NCBI GenBank assembly: GCA_049791475.1
Contig: JBAQZZ010000026.1
Span: 1 to 31,851 of the forward strand
DNA: 31,851 nucleotides
From: CAXBID01 sp049791475
GTDB lineage: Bacteria; Bacteroidota; Bacteroidia; Flavobacteriales; Flavobacteriaceae
Reading direction: 5' to 3'
Shown: positions 14,420 through 21,793 of the stretch, in pieces
Numbering within the stretch: position 1 is the first letter of the stretch
Layout: each line of letters starts with the position of its first letter
The notes under the pieces: generated by a model
The model's database searches: none
What the model was told of the DNA's origin: nothing
Seen by the model: only the letters and a program-made list of their open reading frames with translations
Program-made: the position numbers and the translations under genes

Positions 14420-15286
14420 ATGAAAAATATTCAAACAGATAAATATAAAGTAACCTCAAAAATAGCTTTAAAAAATGTGGAGACTAAAGTCGTTATTGAA
14501 GATGCGAAAAAGGAGTTAAAAGCGATTAGAAAAAATTTGGGCGATTTACAAAATACTATGTATGCGCATAATAAGTATGCGGTTTTAATTTGTTTGCAAG
14601 GGATGGATACTTCTGGAAAAGATAGTTTAATACGCGAGGTGTTCAAGGAGTTTAATGTTCGTGGTGTGGAATCGCATAGTTTTAAAGTACCTACCGAGTT
14701 AGAATTGAGTCATGATTATTTATGGCGCCATTATATTGTGCTGCCAGAACGTGGTAAATTTGGTATTTTTAATAGAACACACTATGAAAATGTATTAGTA
14801 ACGCGCGTGCATCCTGGATATATTATGGCAGAAAATATTCCCACAGTAAATTCAGTTGATGATATTGATGATGCGTTTTGGGATAAGCGTTTTGAGCAAA
14901 TAAATAATTTTGAAAAGCATATTGCCGAGAGCGGAACGATCATTTTTAAATTCTTTTTGAACCTATCAAAAGATGAACAAAAAAATAGATTATTACGGCG
15001 TTTAAACAAACAAGAAAAAAACTGGAAATTTTCTCCAGGCGATTTAAAAGAACGTAAACTTTGGGATAATTATCAAGACTGTTATGAAGATGCCATGAAT
15101 AGAACGTCAAAACCACATGCGCCTTGGTACACCATTCCAGCCGATGATAAAGATTCAGCACGCTATTTAGTTGCCAAAATAATTTATGATGCACTTTCTG
15201 AATATAAAGATATTGAAGAACCTGAGCTAGATGACGCTATAAAAGAAAACTTAGAAATGTATAAGAACCAATTAAGCAAGGAATAA
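14420..15286 (+). CDS. Polyphosphate:nucleotide phosphotransferase, PPK2 family
   Basis: A 288-residue cytoplasmic kinase. Walker A is GMDTSGKDS (61-69), the following RGVESHSFKVPT and LSHDYLWRHYIVLPERG blocks are family-specific, the Walker B-region motif is FNRTHYEN (117-124), and a lid with RRLNKQEKNWKFSPGDLKERKLW supplies the arginines and lysines that hold polyphosphate. PPK2 enzymes move phosphate between inorganic polyphosphate and nucleoside mono- or diphosphates. The single-domain size fits class I or III, but the class cannot be decided by eye. The start is the first ATG after an AT-rich leader. The PH-domain gene follows 12 bp downstream and is probably in the same transcript. Confidence 0.92.
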   Translation: MKNIQTDKYKVTSKIALKNVETKVVIEDAKKELKAIRKNLGDLQNTMYAHNKYAVLICLQGMDTSGKDSLIREVFKEFNVRGVESHSFKVPTELELSHDYLWRHYIVLPERGKFGIFNRTHYENVLVTRVHPGYIMAENIPTVNSVDDIDDAFWDKRFEQINNFEKHIAESGTIIFKFFLNLSKDEQKNRLLRRLNKQEKNWKFSPGDLKERKLWDNYQDCYEDAMNRTSKPHAPWYTIPADDKDSARYLVAKIIYDALSEYKDIEEPELDDAIKENLEMYKNQLSKE

Positions 15287-15298
15287 TTTGAATTTTGA

Positions 15299-15724
15299 AT
15301 GAAGTTTTTTAGTAGAAAAGACTTATTGTTTACATCAATTATAACTTTAATATGTTTGCTTTTAGTTATGATTATGGCTTTCATACTTTTTAATTCTCAA
15401 GTTGGTGCAACTCAATTATTTTCATTAACAATCATTTCTCTGGTTGTTCTACTAATACTTTGGATTTTTTTTGATACGAAATATGAACTCATAAAAAACC
15501 ATTTAAAATATAAAAGTGGCCCAATTAGAGGTGAAATAGAGATTCATAGAATTCGAAAAATTATAAAAGGGAAAACACTTTGGGTTGGTTTAAAACCGGC
15601 AACAGCCAAAAACGGATTGATTATAAAGTATAATAAATATGATGAGATTTACATTAGCCCAAAAACCAACGATGTATTCATTGCTGAAATCCTAGAATTG
15701 AATTCTGAAATAGAAATAGAGTAG
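15299..15724 (+). CDS. Small membrane protein with a bacterial PH domain
   Basis: A 141-residue protein with two hydrophobic helices (about 9-33 and 41-59) followed by a soluble domain (60-138). That domain contains FFDTKYELIKNHLKYKSGPIRGEIEIHRIRKI and a DEIYISPKTNDVFIAEI end, the pattern of the bPH_4/DUF1200 bacterial PH-like domain. These proteins are inner-membrane and of unsettled role. It lies 12 bp after the PPK2 gene on the same strand. Codon use resembles that of its neighbours. The first Met matches the basic n-region MKFFSRKD, which supports the start. Confidence 0.8.
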   Translation: MKFFSRKDLLFTSIITLICLLLVMIMAFILFNSQVGATQLFSLTIISLVVLLILWIFFDTKYELIKNHLKYKSGPIRGEIEIHRIRKIIKGKTLWVGLKPATAKNGLIIKYNKYDEIYISPKTNDVFIAEILELNSEIEIE

Positions 15725-15824
15725 TTAGCTTACATATTTAATTCATAACTTATTATTAACAGAATTTTATAATCAGTAAACACATACAATTACTCATAAA
15801 TACTATCTTTAACTAAAAAATACT

Positions 15825-17237
15825 ATGAGAATTATAAAACCATCATTTCTTTTATTTGCATTGTTATTTTCATTTTATGCAAGTTCTCAAACCGATGAAG
15901 CCATTATTAAAAACATTTATTCGCAATCTTTAACAAATGGTAAAAGTTATGAATGGTTAAATTATTTATCCAACCAAATTGGTGGACGATTATCTGGATC
16001 TTTAAATGCAGAAAAGGCAGTTGCTTACACTAAAGAAGAACTTGATAAATTAGGTTTAGATAAGGTTTGGTTGCAACCCGTTATGGTTCCAAAATGGGTT
16101 CGTGGCAGTAAAGAATATGCCTTTATTGAAACAGAAAAAGGGCAAACTACAACAGTAAATATTTGTGCTTTAGGCGGTTCGGTACAAACTCCAGCGTTAG
16201 GTTTAAAAGCAAATGTAGTTGAAGTTAAAAGTTTTGAAGCGTTAGAAAAGCTAGGAAAAGAAAATATTGAAGGTAAAATAGTGTTTTATAACCGCCCGAT
16301 GCAAGCCGATTTAATCTTAACTTTTGAAGCTTATGGGGGTTGTGTAAATCAGCGATATAGTGGTGCCGTTGAAGCTGCAAAGTATGGCGCAGTTGGTGTT
16401 ATTGTGCGTTCTATGAATTTACGAATGGACGATTTACCGCATACAGGAAGTATGACTTATGAAGATTTGCCAAATGATAAACGCATTCCATCAGCAGCTA
16501 TAAGCACAAACGACGCACAGTTGTTAAGTACCATGTTGCAACTAGATAATTCAATTAAATTTTTCTTCCAACAAAGCTGCAAACAGTTAAAAGATGTACA
16601 ATCGTATAATGTTATAGGCGAAATTACTGGAAGTGAATTTCCTAATGAATATATGATAGTTGGCGGGCATTTAGATTCTTGGGATTTAGGTGATGGTTCT
16701 CACGATGATGGTGCAGGCGTAGTCCAATCTATGGATGTATTAAGATTATTAAAGGAATCTGGAATTAAGCCAAAACGCAGCATTAGAGTCGTACTATTTA
16801 TGAATGAAGAAAACGGGTTACGCGGTGGAAATAAATACGCTGAAGTTGCTAAACAAAAAAACGAAAACCATGTGTTTGCTTTAGAAAGTGATTCAGGAGG
16901 TTTTACACCTCGTGGTTTTAGTTTTGATTGTAACGATGCTAGTTTTGAGCAGGTATTAAGTTGGCAACCGCTATTTAAACCGTATTTAATTCATTATTTT
17001 GAAAAGGGTGGAAGTGGTGCCGATGTTGGTCCGTTAAAAACCGAGTCTAATGTTTTAGCAGGTTTACGTCCAGATTCGCAACGCTATTTTGATCATCATC
17101 ATGCTAGTAATGATACTTTTGATGCTGTAAACAAACGCGAATTAGAATTGGGAGCTGCTACTATGACTGCCTTAGTGTATTTATTTGATAAGTATGGTGT
17201 AAACCCTATCCCAAAAAAAGCTAAACTTAAAAAGTAA
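15825..17237 (+). CDS. Secreted M28 family zinc peptidase with PA insert
   Basis: A 470-residue exported metallopeptidase. The signal peptide is 1-21, ending FYASSQ. A prodomain-like lid (22-110) and a protease-associated insert (about 120-255) precede and interrupt the M28 catalytic fold (about 255-460). Zinc and catalytic residues fit H282 (GGHLDSWD), D294 (GSHDDGAG), E328/E329 (FMNEENG), D356 (ESDSGG) and a His in the HHH run at 424-426. M28 enzymes are aminopeptidases or carboxypeptidases; the architecture resembles the PGCP/carboxypeptidase Q group. It probably acts in the periplasm or outside, on peptides. The next gene, also exported, starts 4 bp after its stop, so the two are coupled. 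Confidence 0.93.
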   Translation: MRIIKPSFLLFALLFSFYASSQTDEAIIKNIYSQSLTNGKSYEWLNYLSNQIGGRLSGSLNAEKAVAYTKEELDKLGLDKVWLQPVMVPKWVRGSKEYAFIETEKGQTTTVNICALGGSVQTPALGLKANVVEVKSFEALEKLGKENIEGKIVFYNRPMQADLILTFEAYGGCVNQRYSGAVEAAKYGAVGVIVRSMNLRMDDLPHTGSMTYEDLPNDKRIPSAAISTNDAQLLSTMLQLDNSIKFFFQQSCKQLKDVQSYNVIGEITGSEFPNEYMIVGGHLDSWDLGDGSHDDGAGVVQSMDVLRLLKESGIKPKRSIRVVLFMNEENGLRGGNKYAEVAKQKNENHVFALESDSGGFTPRGFSFDCNDASFEQVLSWQPLFKPYLIHYFEKGGSGADVGPLKTESNVLAGLRPDSQRYFDHHHASNDTFDAVNKRELELGAATMTALVYLFDKYGVNPIPKKAKLKK

Positions 17238-17241
17238 ATTA

Positions 17242-17802
17242 ATGAAAAAAGGACTTTATATTTTCTCAATATTTTTAGTAACCATAATGAACGCACAAGA
17301 AATAAATAAAGAAGATTTGCCATATTACCAAATCCCTGATTACCCAGAAACGTATACGGCAGGTACTGTTGCAGCAAGAATGGTTGATGGTTTAGGTTTT
17401 AGATATTATTGGGCTACCGAAAGCCTAAGACCTGAAGATTTAAATTACAAACCAAGTGAATCTGGACGCGCCACTAGCGAAACTATCGAACATATTTACG
17501 GATTATCTAAATTTATACGAAATAGTGTTTTACAGGATAATAAAGATGAAAATAAAGCAGAATTGAGTTTTGAAGACCAAAGAAAACAAACCTTAATGAA
17601 TTTTAAAATAGTTTCAGATGTTTTAAGAAATACTAACGAGCCATTTAAATTGGAAAACACAGAAGTACCGTTTTGGAATATTATTAATGGCCCAATTGCA
17701 GATGCTTTATGGCATTGCGGACAAGTGGTTTTACTGCGCCGCTCTTCAGGAAACCCTTTTAATTCTAAAGTAAGTGTGTTTAGTGGAAAGTTAAGGGAAT
17801 AG
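17242..17802 (+). CDS. Exported DinB-like four-helix protein
   Basis: A 186-residue protein. Residues 1-18 form a signal peptide (cleavage near MNAQE). The rest matches the DinB/YfiT-like metal-binding helical bundle: GLGFRYYWATESL in helix 1, SETIEHIYGLSKFI with H84 in helix 2, and ADALWHCGQVVLLRR with H158 in the last helix. The usual third His in the first helix is not obvious. Cytoplasmic relatives are thiol-dependent S-transferases or hydrolases. An exported version is less common but recurs in Bacteroidota. It is translationally coupled to the M28 peptidase (4-bp gap), so a joint extracytoplasmic job is plausible. Function is unknown. Confidence 0.8.
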   Translation: MKKGLYIFSIFLVTIMNAQEINKEDLPYYQIPDYPETYTAGTVAARMVDGLGFRYYWATESLRPEDLNYKPSESGRATSETIEHIYGLSKFIRNSVLQDNKDENKAELSFEDQRKQTLMNFKIVSDVLRNTNEPFKLENTEVPFWNIINGPIADALWHCGQVVLLRRSSGNPFNSKVSVFSGKLRE

Positions 17803-17860
17803 TTAGTTTAAATTATTTTTTTCTTGCTCATCTTTTTTTTGTTTCCTTTTTCAATTTTAT

Positions 17861-17902
17861 GTAACCAGTAACCAGTAACCAGTAACCAGTAACCAGTAAC
17901 CA
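17861..17902. repeat. Heptanucleotide tandem array, six perfect copies of GTAACCA
   Basis: Six perfect head-to-tail copies of a 7-bp unit, 58 bp after the DinB-like gene, in a 529-bp gap (17803-18331) with no intact gene. The unit length is not a multiple of three and the copies are identical, so slippage is likely. It lies downstream of a gene and overlaps no coding frame, so classical phase variation of a protein is not evident. Confidence 0.95.
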
Positions 17903-18001
17903 GCCTAACACCAAGTCTTGCAAACAAGATGATGGCAATAACCATAACAATATCAAACCCATTCATAGCAACAAGATAGATTTTTTTTTGTCAATCTTTA
18001 A

Positions 18002-18190
18002 ACTGAGTTCGATTAATACATGACACATAATCTATTAATTATTAGTACATTATTTTGTTTTTCAGGTTGCGCATAGTCGAAACCTATAGGCTATATTGTT
18101 TTTAAAGACCTTTCGACTGCGCTCAAGGTGACATAGAATGAATCTTCAAGTAACTATCTTATTTTAAGTTAATTAATAATCGAACTCAGT
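18002..18190. repeat. Nested inverted-repeat element related to the one at 13381
   Basis: The outer arms ACTGAGTTCGATTA (18002-18015) and its exact complement (18177-18190) enclose an inner pair: a diverged left arm near 18066-18082 and TTTCGACTGCGCTCAA at 18111-18126. The inner right arm through GGTGACA is nearly identical to 13460-13482. The outer arms are unrelated to those at 13381, so the inner hairpin is the shared module. No frame is present. Confidence 0.65.
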
Positions 18191-18214
18191 CCATAGGTTT
18201 TAAGTTAAATTTAT

Positions 18215-18283
18215 TTTAAAGTATTTGGGTATTTAGCCTTTATTGATAAGGTTTTTTCAGATGTTTCGGAAGATTTTTTTCAT
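18215..18283 (-). pseudogene. Decayed N-terminus of a DUF6090 family gene
   Basis: Read on the minus strand from ATG at 18283, the frame gives MKKIFRNI, stop (TGA), KNLINKG, stop (TAA), IPKYFK. This parallels the start of the nearby DUF6090 gene (MIKFFRKIRQNLI... followed by a TGKYIKY block). Both stops are one base from the expected codons: TGA from CGA (Arg) and TAA from AAA (Lys). The membrane helix and everything after it are missing, and a nested inverted repeat begins 25 bp further on. The reading rests on a 23-codon resemblance only. Confidence 0.5.
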
Positions 18284-18331
18284 AACTAATTTCGTTTGTT
18301 TTAGAATTATTTTTTTAATTAATAAAAATTT

Positions 18332-18847
18332 TTACTCGGTTTTCAAAAACTCTGTAACTATGTTATAGGTTTCGGTTTCCATTTGTGTGGTCCAGCTGTC
18401 TATAAACCATCTTCCGTTTTCAAAATGTAGTTGAATACTATTTAAGCCTCTTATATTGGAGGCAGTTTCTGGGTTAGTTCTTACTTCATAAGCACTCCAT
18501 ACTTGAGCCATATTACCAAATTGACTCACTTTTCTTTTAAGCTCTTTTTCGTAAAAATTTTCTTTAGGCAATAATAATAAAGGAATGTATTCCGCTTCCA
18601 AACTATGTACATCTGCTTTTCCATTTTCGTCTAATCGTATTATTATCGCTTCATTTGAATGTAAATAGCTATCTCTTTCAAATTGCCAAGCTTGGGTTGC
18701 TGCACCCGAAATAACATCATAATAAGCATCTATAATGTTAGTTATAGATTTTGCATCTTTTCCATATTTTTCATCTAACTCTTGACTTTTTGCTGATAAA
18801 CAGATGGCTAATGTCATTAAACTAAAAACTAATAATTTTATCTTCAT
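18332..18847 (-). CDS. Secreted NTF2-like domain protein
   Basis: A 171-residue exported protein. The signal peptide ends near LSAKSQ (residue 21). The remainder, with ITNIIDAYYDVISG at the start and IQLHFENGRWFIDSWTTQME at the end, has the helix-then-sheet pattern of NTF2-like/SnoaL folds, including the final GRWFIDSW strand. No catalytic residues can be assigned. It is the last intact gene of the long minus-strand run and lies 46 bp after the truncated DUF6090 gene. Two other exported NTF2-like proteins are encoded upstream (28958-29467 and 30152-30880). Function is unknown. Confidence 0.75.
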   Translation of the reverse strand: MKIKLLVFSLMTLAICLSAKSQELDEKYGKDAKSITNIIDAYYDVISGAATQAWQFERDSYLHSNEAIIIRLDENGKADVHSLEAEYIPLLLLPKENFYEKELKRKVSQFGNMAQVWSAYEVRTNPETASNIRGLNSIQLHFENGRWFIDSWTTQMETETYNIVTEFLKTE

Positions 18848-18893
18848 ATTGATTTTTTTTTATGGGTTATTAAATGTAGATGTAGTTTGGTTA

Positions 18894-19265
18894 TTACTTA
18901 TTTATTTCAGATTTGATAAGGCTTGCTACCTTTTTCATTTTATTACCTAGGTTTTCTCTACGGTCAATTACATTTGGATTAGTTTCAATACCAAGCATAC
19001 GAATGAGTAGTTGTTTTAGCATTTTTTCATCATTAATTAATGCTTCTGACTGTTGGTTGGCAAGAGTTAAATTTTCATAGAGACTTTCTAGAATCTCTTT
19101 TTCTTCAATATTAGCTTTTTGGTTGTTGTTCCAGTTATTAATCTGTAAAGCAATGAGAATGCCTATAAACACAAGTACAATTTCGCCAATGGCGTATTTA
19201 ATATATTTACCTGTTTTATTTTCCATAATAAGGTTTTGGCGGATTTTTCGGAAGAATTTAATCAT
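18894..19265 (-). CDS. DUF6090 family membrane protein, C-terminally short
   Basis: A 123-residue protein with the typical DUF6090 opening: basic MIKFFRKIRQNLI, then TGKYIKYAIGEI and one transmembrane helix (about 27-45) ending in ALQINNWNN. A charged helical region follows to the end. Members I know of are roughly twice this length, so the C-terminal half appears to be missing; only 46 bp separate its stop from the next gene, with no remnant visible there. The ATG overlaps the APC permease stop in an ATGA, which indicates translational coupling. Function is unknown; single-span topology puts the soluble part at the membrane. Confidence 0.78.
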   Translation of the reverse strand: MIKFFRKIRQNLIMENKTGKYIKYAIGEIVLVFIGILIALQINNWNNNQKANIEEKEILESLYENLTLANQQSEALINDEKMLKQLLIRMLGIETNPNVIDRRENLGNKMKKVASLIKSEINK

Positions 19266-20563
19266 AAATTTTTCCTTTTAAATATTTTAAGAAGTAAAAA
19301 AATTAAGCTTAATACTGCAATAACTATAGCCGTTACTATCATTTCTTTTATTGGTAAGTTTGATAGAAAATATAGGATAATTAAAACAGCTATAATAGGT
19401 ACAGTCCATCCGCCAGGTATTTTAAAACCATCAGATATTTTTTCCTTAGAATAGCGTAATTTAATAACTGATAATGCGACACCTAAATATAGAATTAACA
19501 TAGAACTGCTGGCAATAATGGCTAATTTTTCAAAACTGCCTGAAACAGCCAAAAGAAAACCAATAGTAGCATAAACTATAATAGCAATATATGGAGTTGC
19601 AAACGATTTGTGAATTTTTGATAATGCTTTTATGGGTATAACATTATCGCGAGACAATGCGTAAACTATTCTTGGGCTATTTAAAATAGTACCACTCATG
19701 TAGCCAAACATAGAAATTACAGCGCCAACAATTAAAAGCACATATCCAAAATTACCAAAAACTACTTTAGCGGTTTCGGCAAGTGGTGCTGCTTTAAAAT
19801 TAGGTAAATCATTGCCTAAAACACCTTGTGAAACCGTTTGTATTAAAACATAAACAATAACTACAGTTGCTAAACTAACAAAAATAGCTTTAGGGATAGT
19901 GCGTTTTGGGTTTATCACTTCGCCACCAACTATAATACCTGTTTCACAACCTTGAAACGCAAAAAATAAGATTAATGATGTTTCACCAAGGGTTTTAATA
20001 CTTGGCATACTTTCAAAATATAAATTACTTATTGAAACATCTTTAAAACCAATAATGATGAGTAGAAGTAGAGGAATGAGTTTTATTAAGGTATTGAATT
20101 TTACTAAGCCTATACCTTGTTTTAAGCCTATAACGTTAATATAAACCATGCCATAAAAAAGCACAAATAGAAACAATAATCTTGGTAACCCATCAGCAAA
20201 AATTGGGTAAGCAGAACCTATAACATTTACCAACGCATTTGATACCGCAGCATCAGCAAATAGATTACTTCCTATAGCAAAAAAACCGCCTACAAAACCA
20301 GCGTAATCGCCAAAAGCGGTTTCAATATAAGTGTAAGGACCGCCTGTATTTGTTACTTTACTTGCAGCTTCTGCAAAACAGAGCATAATCATAGTCATTA
20401 AAAAGCCACAAAACAAATATGCAATAATACTTGAGGCACCCATATAACTGGCAACTACCGCTGGTAATACAAAAATACCCGACCCAATAATGATGTTAAT
20501 AATGTTTGCTGATAAGCCAAAAACACCAATTCGTCGTTTTAACTCTTCTTCTTTTTGAATCAT
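19262..20563 (-). CDS. APC superfamily amino acid permease
   Basis: A 433-residue inner-membrane transporter with about 12 helices. The substrate-site motif IGSGIFVLP lies in helix 1 (about residues 26-34), and FAFQGCETG in helix 6 and the GTILNSPRIVYALSRDNVIP block are characteristic of the amino acid-polyamine-organocation family. It imports amino acids, often in exchange or with protons. The substrate is not readable, and Cys in the helix-6 FQGCE region is a small peculiarity. It starts 8 bp after the HGSNAT-like gene stop and overlaps the DUF6090 gene by four bases, so it belongs to the acyl-transfer operon. Confidence 0.92.
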   Translation of the reverse strand: MIQKEEELKRRIGVFGLSANIINIIIGSGIFVLPAVVASYMGASSIIAYLFCGFLMTMIMLCFAEAASKVTNTGGPYTYIETAFGDYAGFVGGFFAIGSNLFADAAVSNALVNVIGSAYPIFADGLPRLLFLFVLFYGMVYINVIGLKQGIGLVKFNTLIKLIPLLLLIIIGFKDVSISNLYFESMPSIKTLGETSLILFFAFQGCETGIIVGGEVINPKRTIPKAIFVSLATVVIVYVLIQTVSQGVLGNDLPNFKAAPLAETAKVVFGNFGYVLLIVGAVISMFGYMSGTILNSPRIVYALSRDNVIPIKALSKIHKSFATPYIAIIVYATIGFLLAVSGSFEKLAIIASSSMLILYLGVALSVIKLRYSKEKISDGFKIPGGWTVPIIAVLIILYFLSNLPIKEMIVTAIVIAVLSLIFLLLKIFKRKNL

Positions 20564-20571
20564 AATTTATT

Positions 20572-21756
20572 TTATAAATAACTTAACCACCATTTGTCTT
20601 TATTGTTAGCCTTGTAAATCATGTATTTTTTGGAAGGGAAGTAGAGTAGTGCTATTACCCCAATCCAAACTAAATAAACGGTTAAAAGTGAGTATCCATA
20701 AGTTGCCAAAATACCACTAGCAAAAATATCTTTCGTTAAAATTAAAATAGTCCAATCGTCACCAAAACTAAAAAGGGCTAAAATAGCAAGAATATGAATC
20801 ACGAAAATATGAAGGAAATAATAAAATAAAGGAACACGACCAAATACTAAAAAGAAGTCCGTAACTCTGTTCTTCACTTTTTCTATTCCAAATAAAAATA
20901 ATAGAGCTGGACCAATAGTAATTAGCGTAAAATCTAACGAGGGTGGATATTTTGATATTTTAAAAAATGATAATATTGTTTTAGTTGTTGTATTTTGAAT
21001 AGACCATGGTACTAAATCGCCATATATATTGATTCCCCTTAGAACAAAAAATAGTATAATCGCACCAAAACCTAGTTTAAGGAGCCATTTTTTTCTTATG
21101 TTGATATCGAAACCTTTTGTGTATAAAAACCCTAAACTATAACCTAAAAGTATTAAGCCTACCCAGGGTAAAACAGGATAATAAATACCGAGGTTTATAT
21201 TATTATTTAAAGGAATAAGATTAGCTTGATGCAATATATACCATATGATAGATTTAAAACCTGATCCTTGCATCACAATCGAATCAAGTAAATTATGTCC
21301 AGCAACAATAATAATTCCAATTAGAATGATTGTTTTTCTTGATAAAAAAATACATAGTGAAAGAAAAACCATGCTCAAACCAATAGCCCATATAACCTGA
21401 AGCACTAATCGACTATAGGTAAAATCAAATCGCCATAATAAATTATTTACCACTATTTCTAAAAAAATTAACCATAATCCACGAGACATTAAAAACTTAA
21501 ACAATTCGTGTTTTGTTTTTTTTGTACCATATAAATATGCTGATGTTCCAGCAAGAAATACAAAAACAGGGGCACAGTAATGGGTTATAAAGCGTGTAAA
21601 AAATAGAATAGGCGTTGTGGTATCTAAGTTAGTCGGATTATTAGCAAAGGCTCCATAATGGAAAAAATCTCGTACATGATCCAATGCCATAATAACCATA
21701 ACTACTCCTCTCAAGATATCAATGGATTCTATTCTGTTTGATTTTACTTCAGACAT
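20572..21756 (-). CDS. HGSNAT-like (DUF1624) membrane acyltransferase
   Basis: A 394-residue polytopic protein with about ten helices. The opening RIESIDILRGVVMVIMALDHVRDFF (split here: RIESIDILRG at 8-17, ALDHVRDFF at 24-32) is the signature of the heparan-alpha-glucosaminide N-acetyltransferase-like family. H27 in the LDHVRD motif is a candidate catalytic His at the membrane face. Further blocks are FTRFITHYCAPVFVFLAG and FGRVPLFYYFLHIFVIH. Such enzymes pass acetyl groups from cytoplasmic acetyl-CoA across the membrane to a sugar amine or hydroxyl. It follows the DUF418 gene by 37 bp and precedes the permease gene by 8 bp. The acceptor is unknown. Confidence 0.88.
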   Translation of the reverse strand: MSEVKSNRIESIDILRGVVMVIMALDHVRDFFHYGAFANNPTNLDTTTPILFFTRFITHYCAPVFVFLAGTSAYLYGTKKTKHELFKFLMSRGLWLIFLEIVVNNLLWRFDFTYSRLVLQVIWAIGLSMVFLSLCIFLSRKTIILIGIIIVAGHNLLDSIVMQGSGFKSIIWYILHQANLIPLNNNINLGIYYPVLPWVGLILLGYSLGFLYTKGFDINIRKKWLLKLGFGAIILFFVLRGINIYGDLVPWSIQNTTTKTILSFFKISKYPPSLDFTLITIGPALLFLFGIEKVKNRVTDFFLVFGRVPLFYYFLHIFVIHILAILALFSFGDDWTILILTKDIFASGILATYGYSLLTVYLVWIGVIALLYFPSKKYMIYKANNKDKWWLSYL

Positions 21757-21793
21757 ATAAAATTTTTAATAATGAAAACTGAATTTAATACTG

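Noticed and set aside
17861..17902. CRISPR array
   Set aside because: The 7-bp unit is contiguous without spacers, and no cas gene is nearby.
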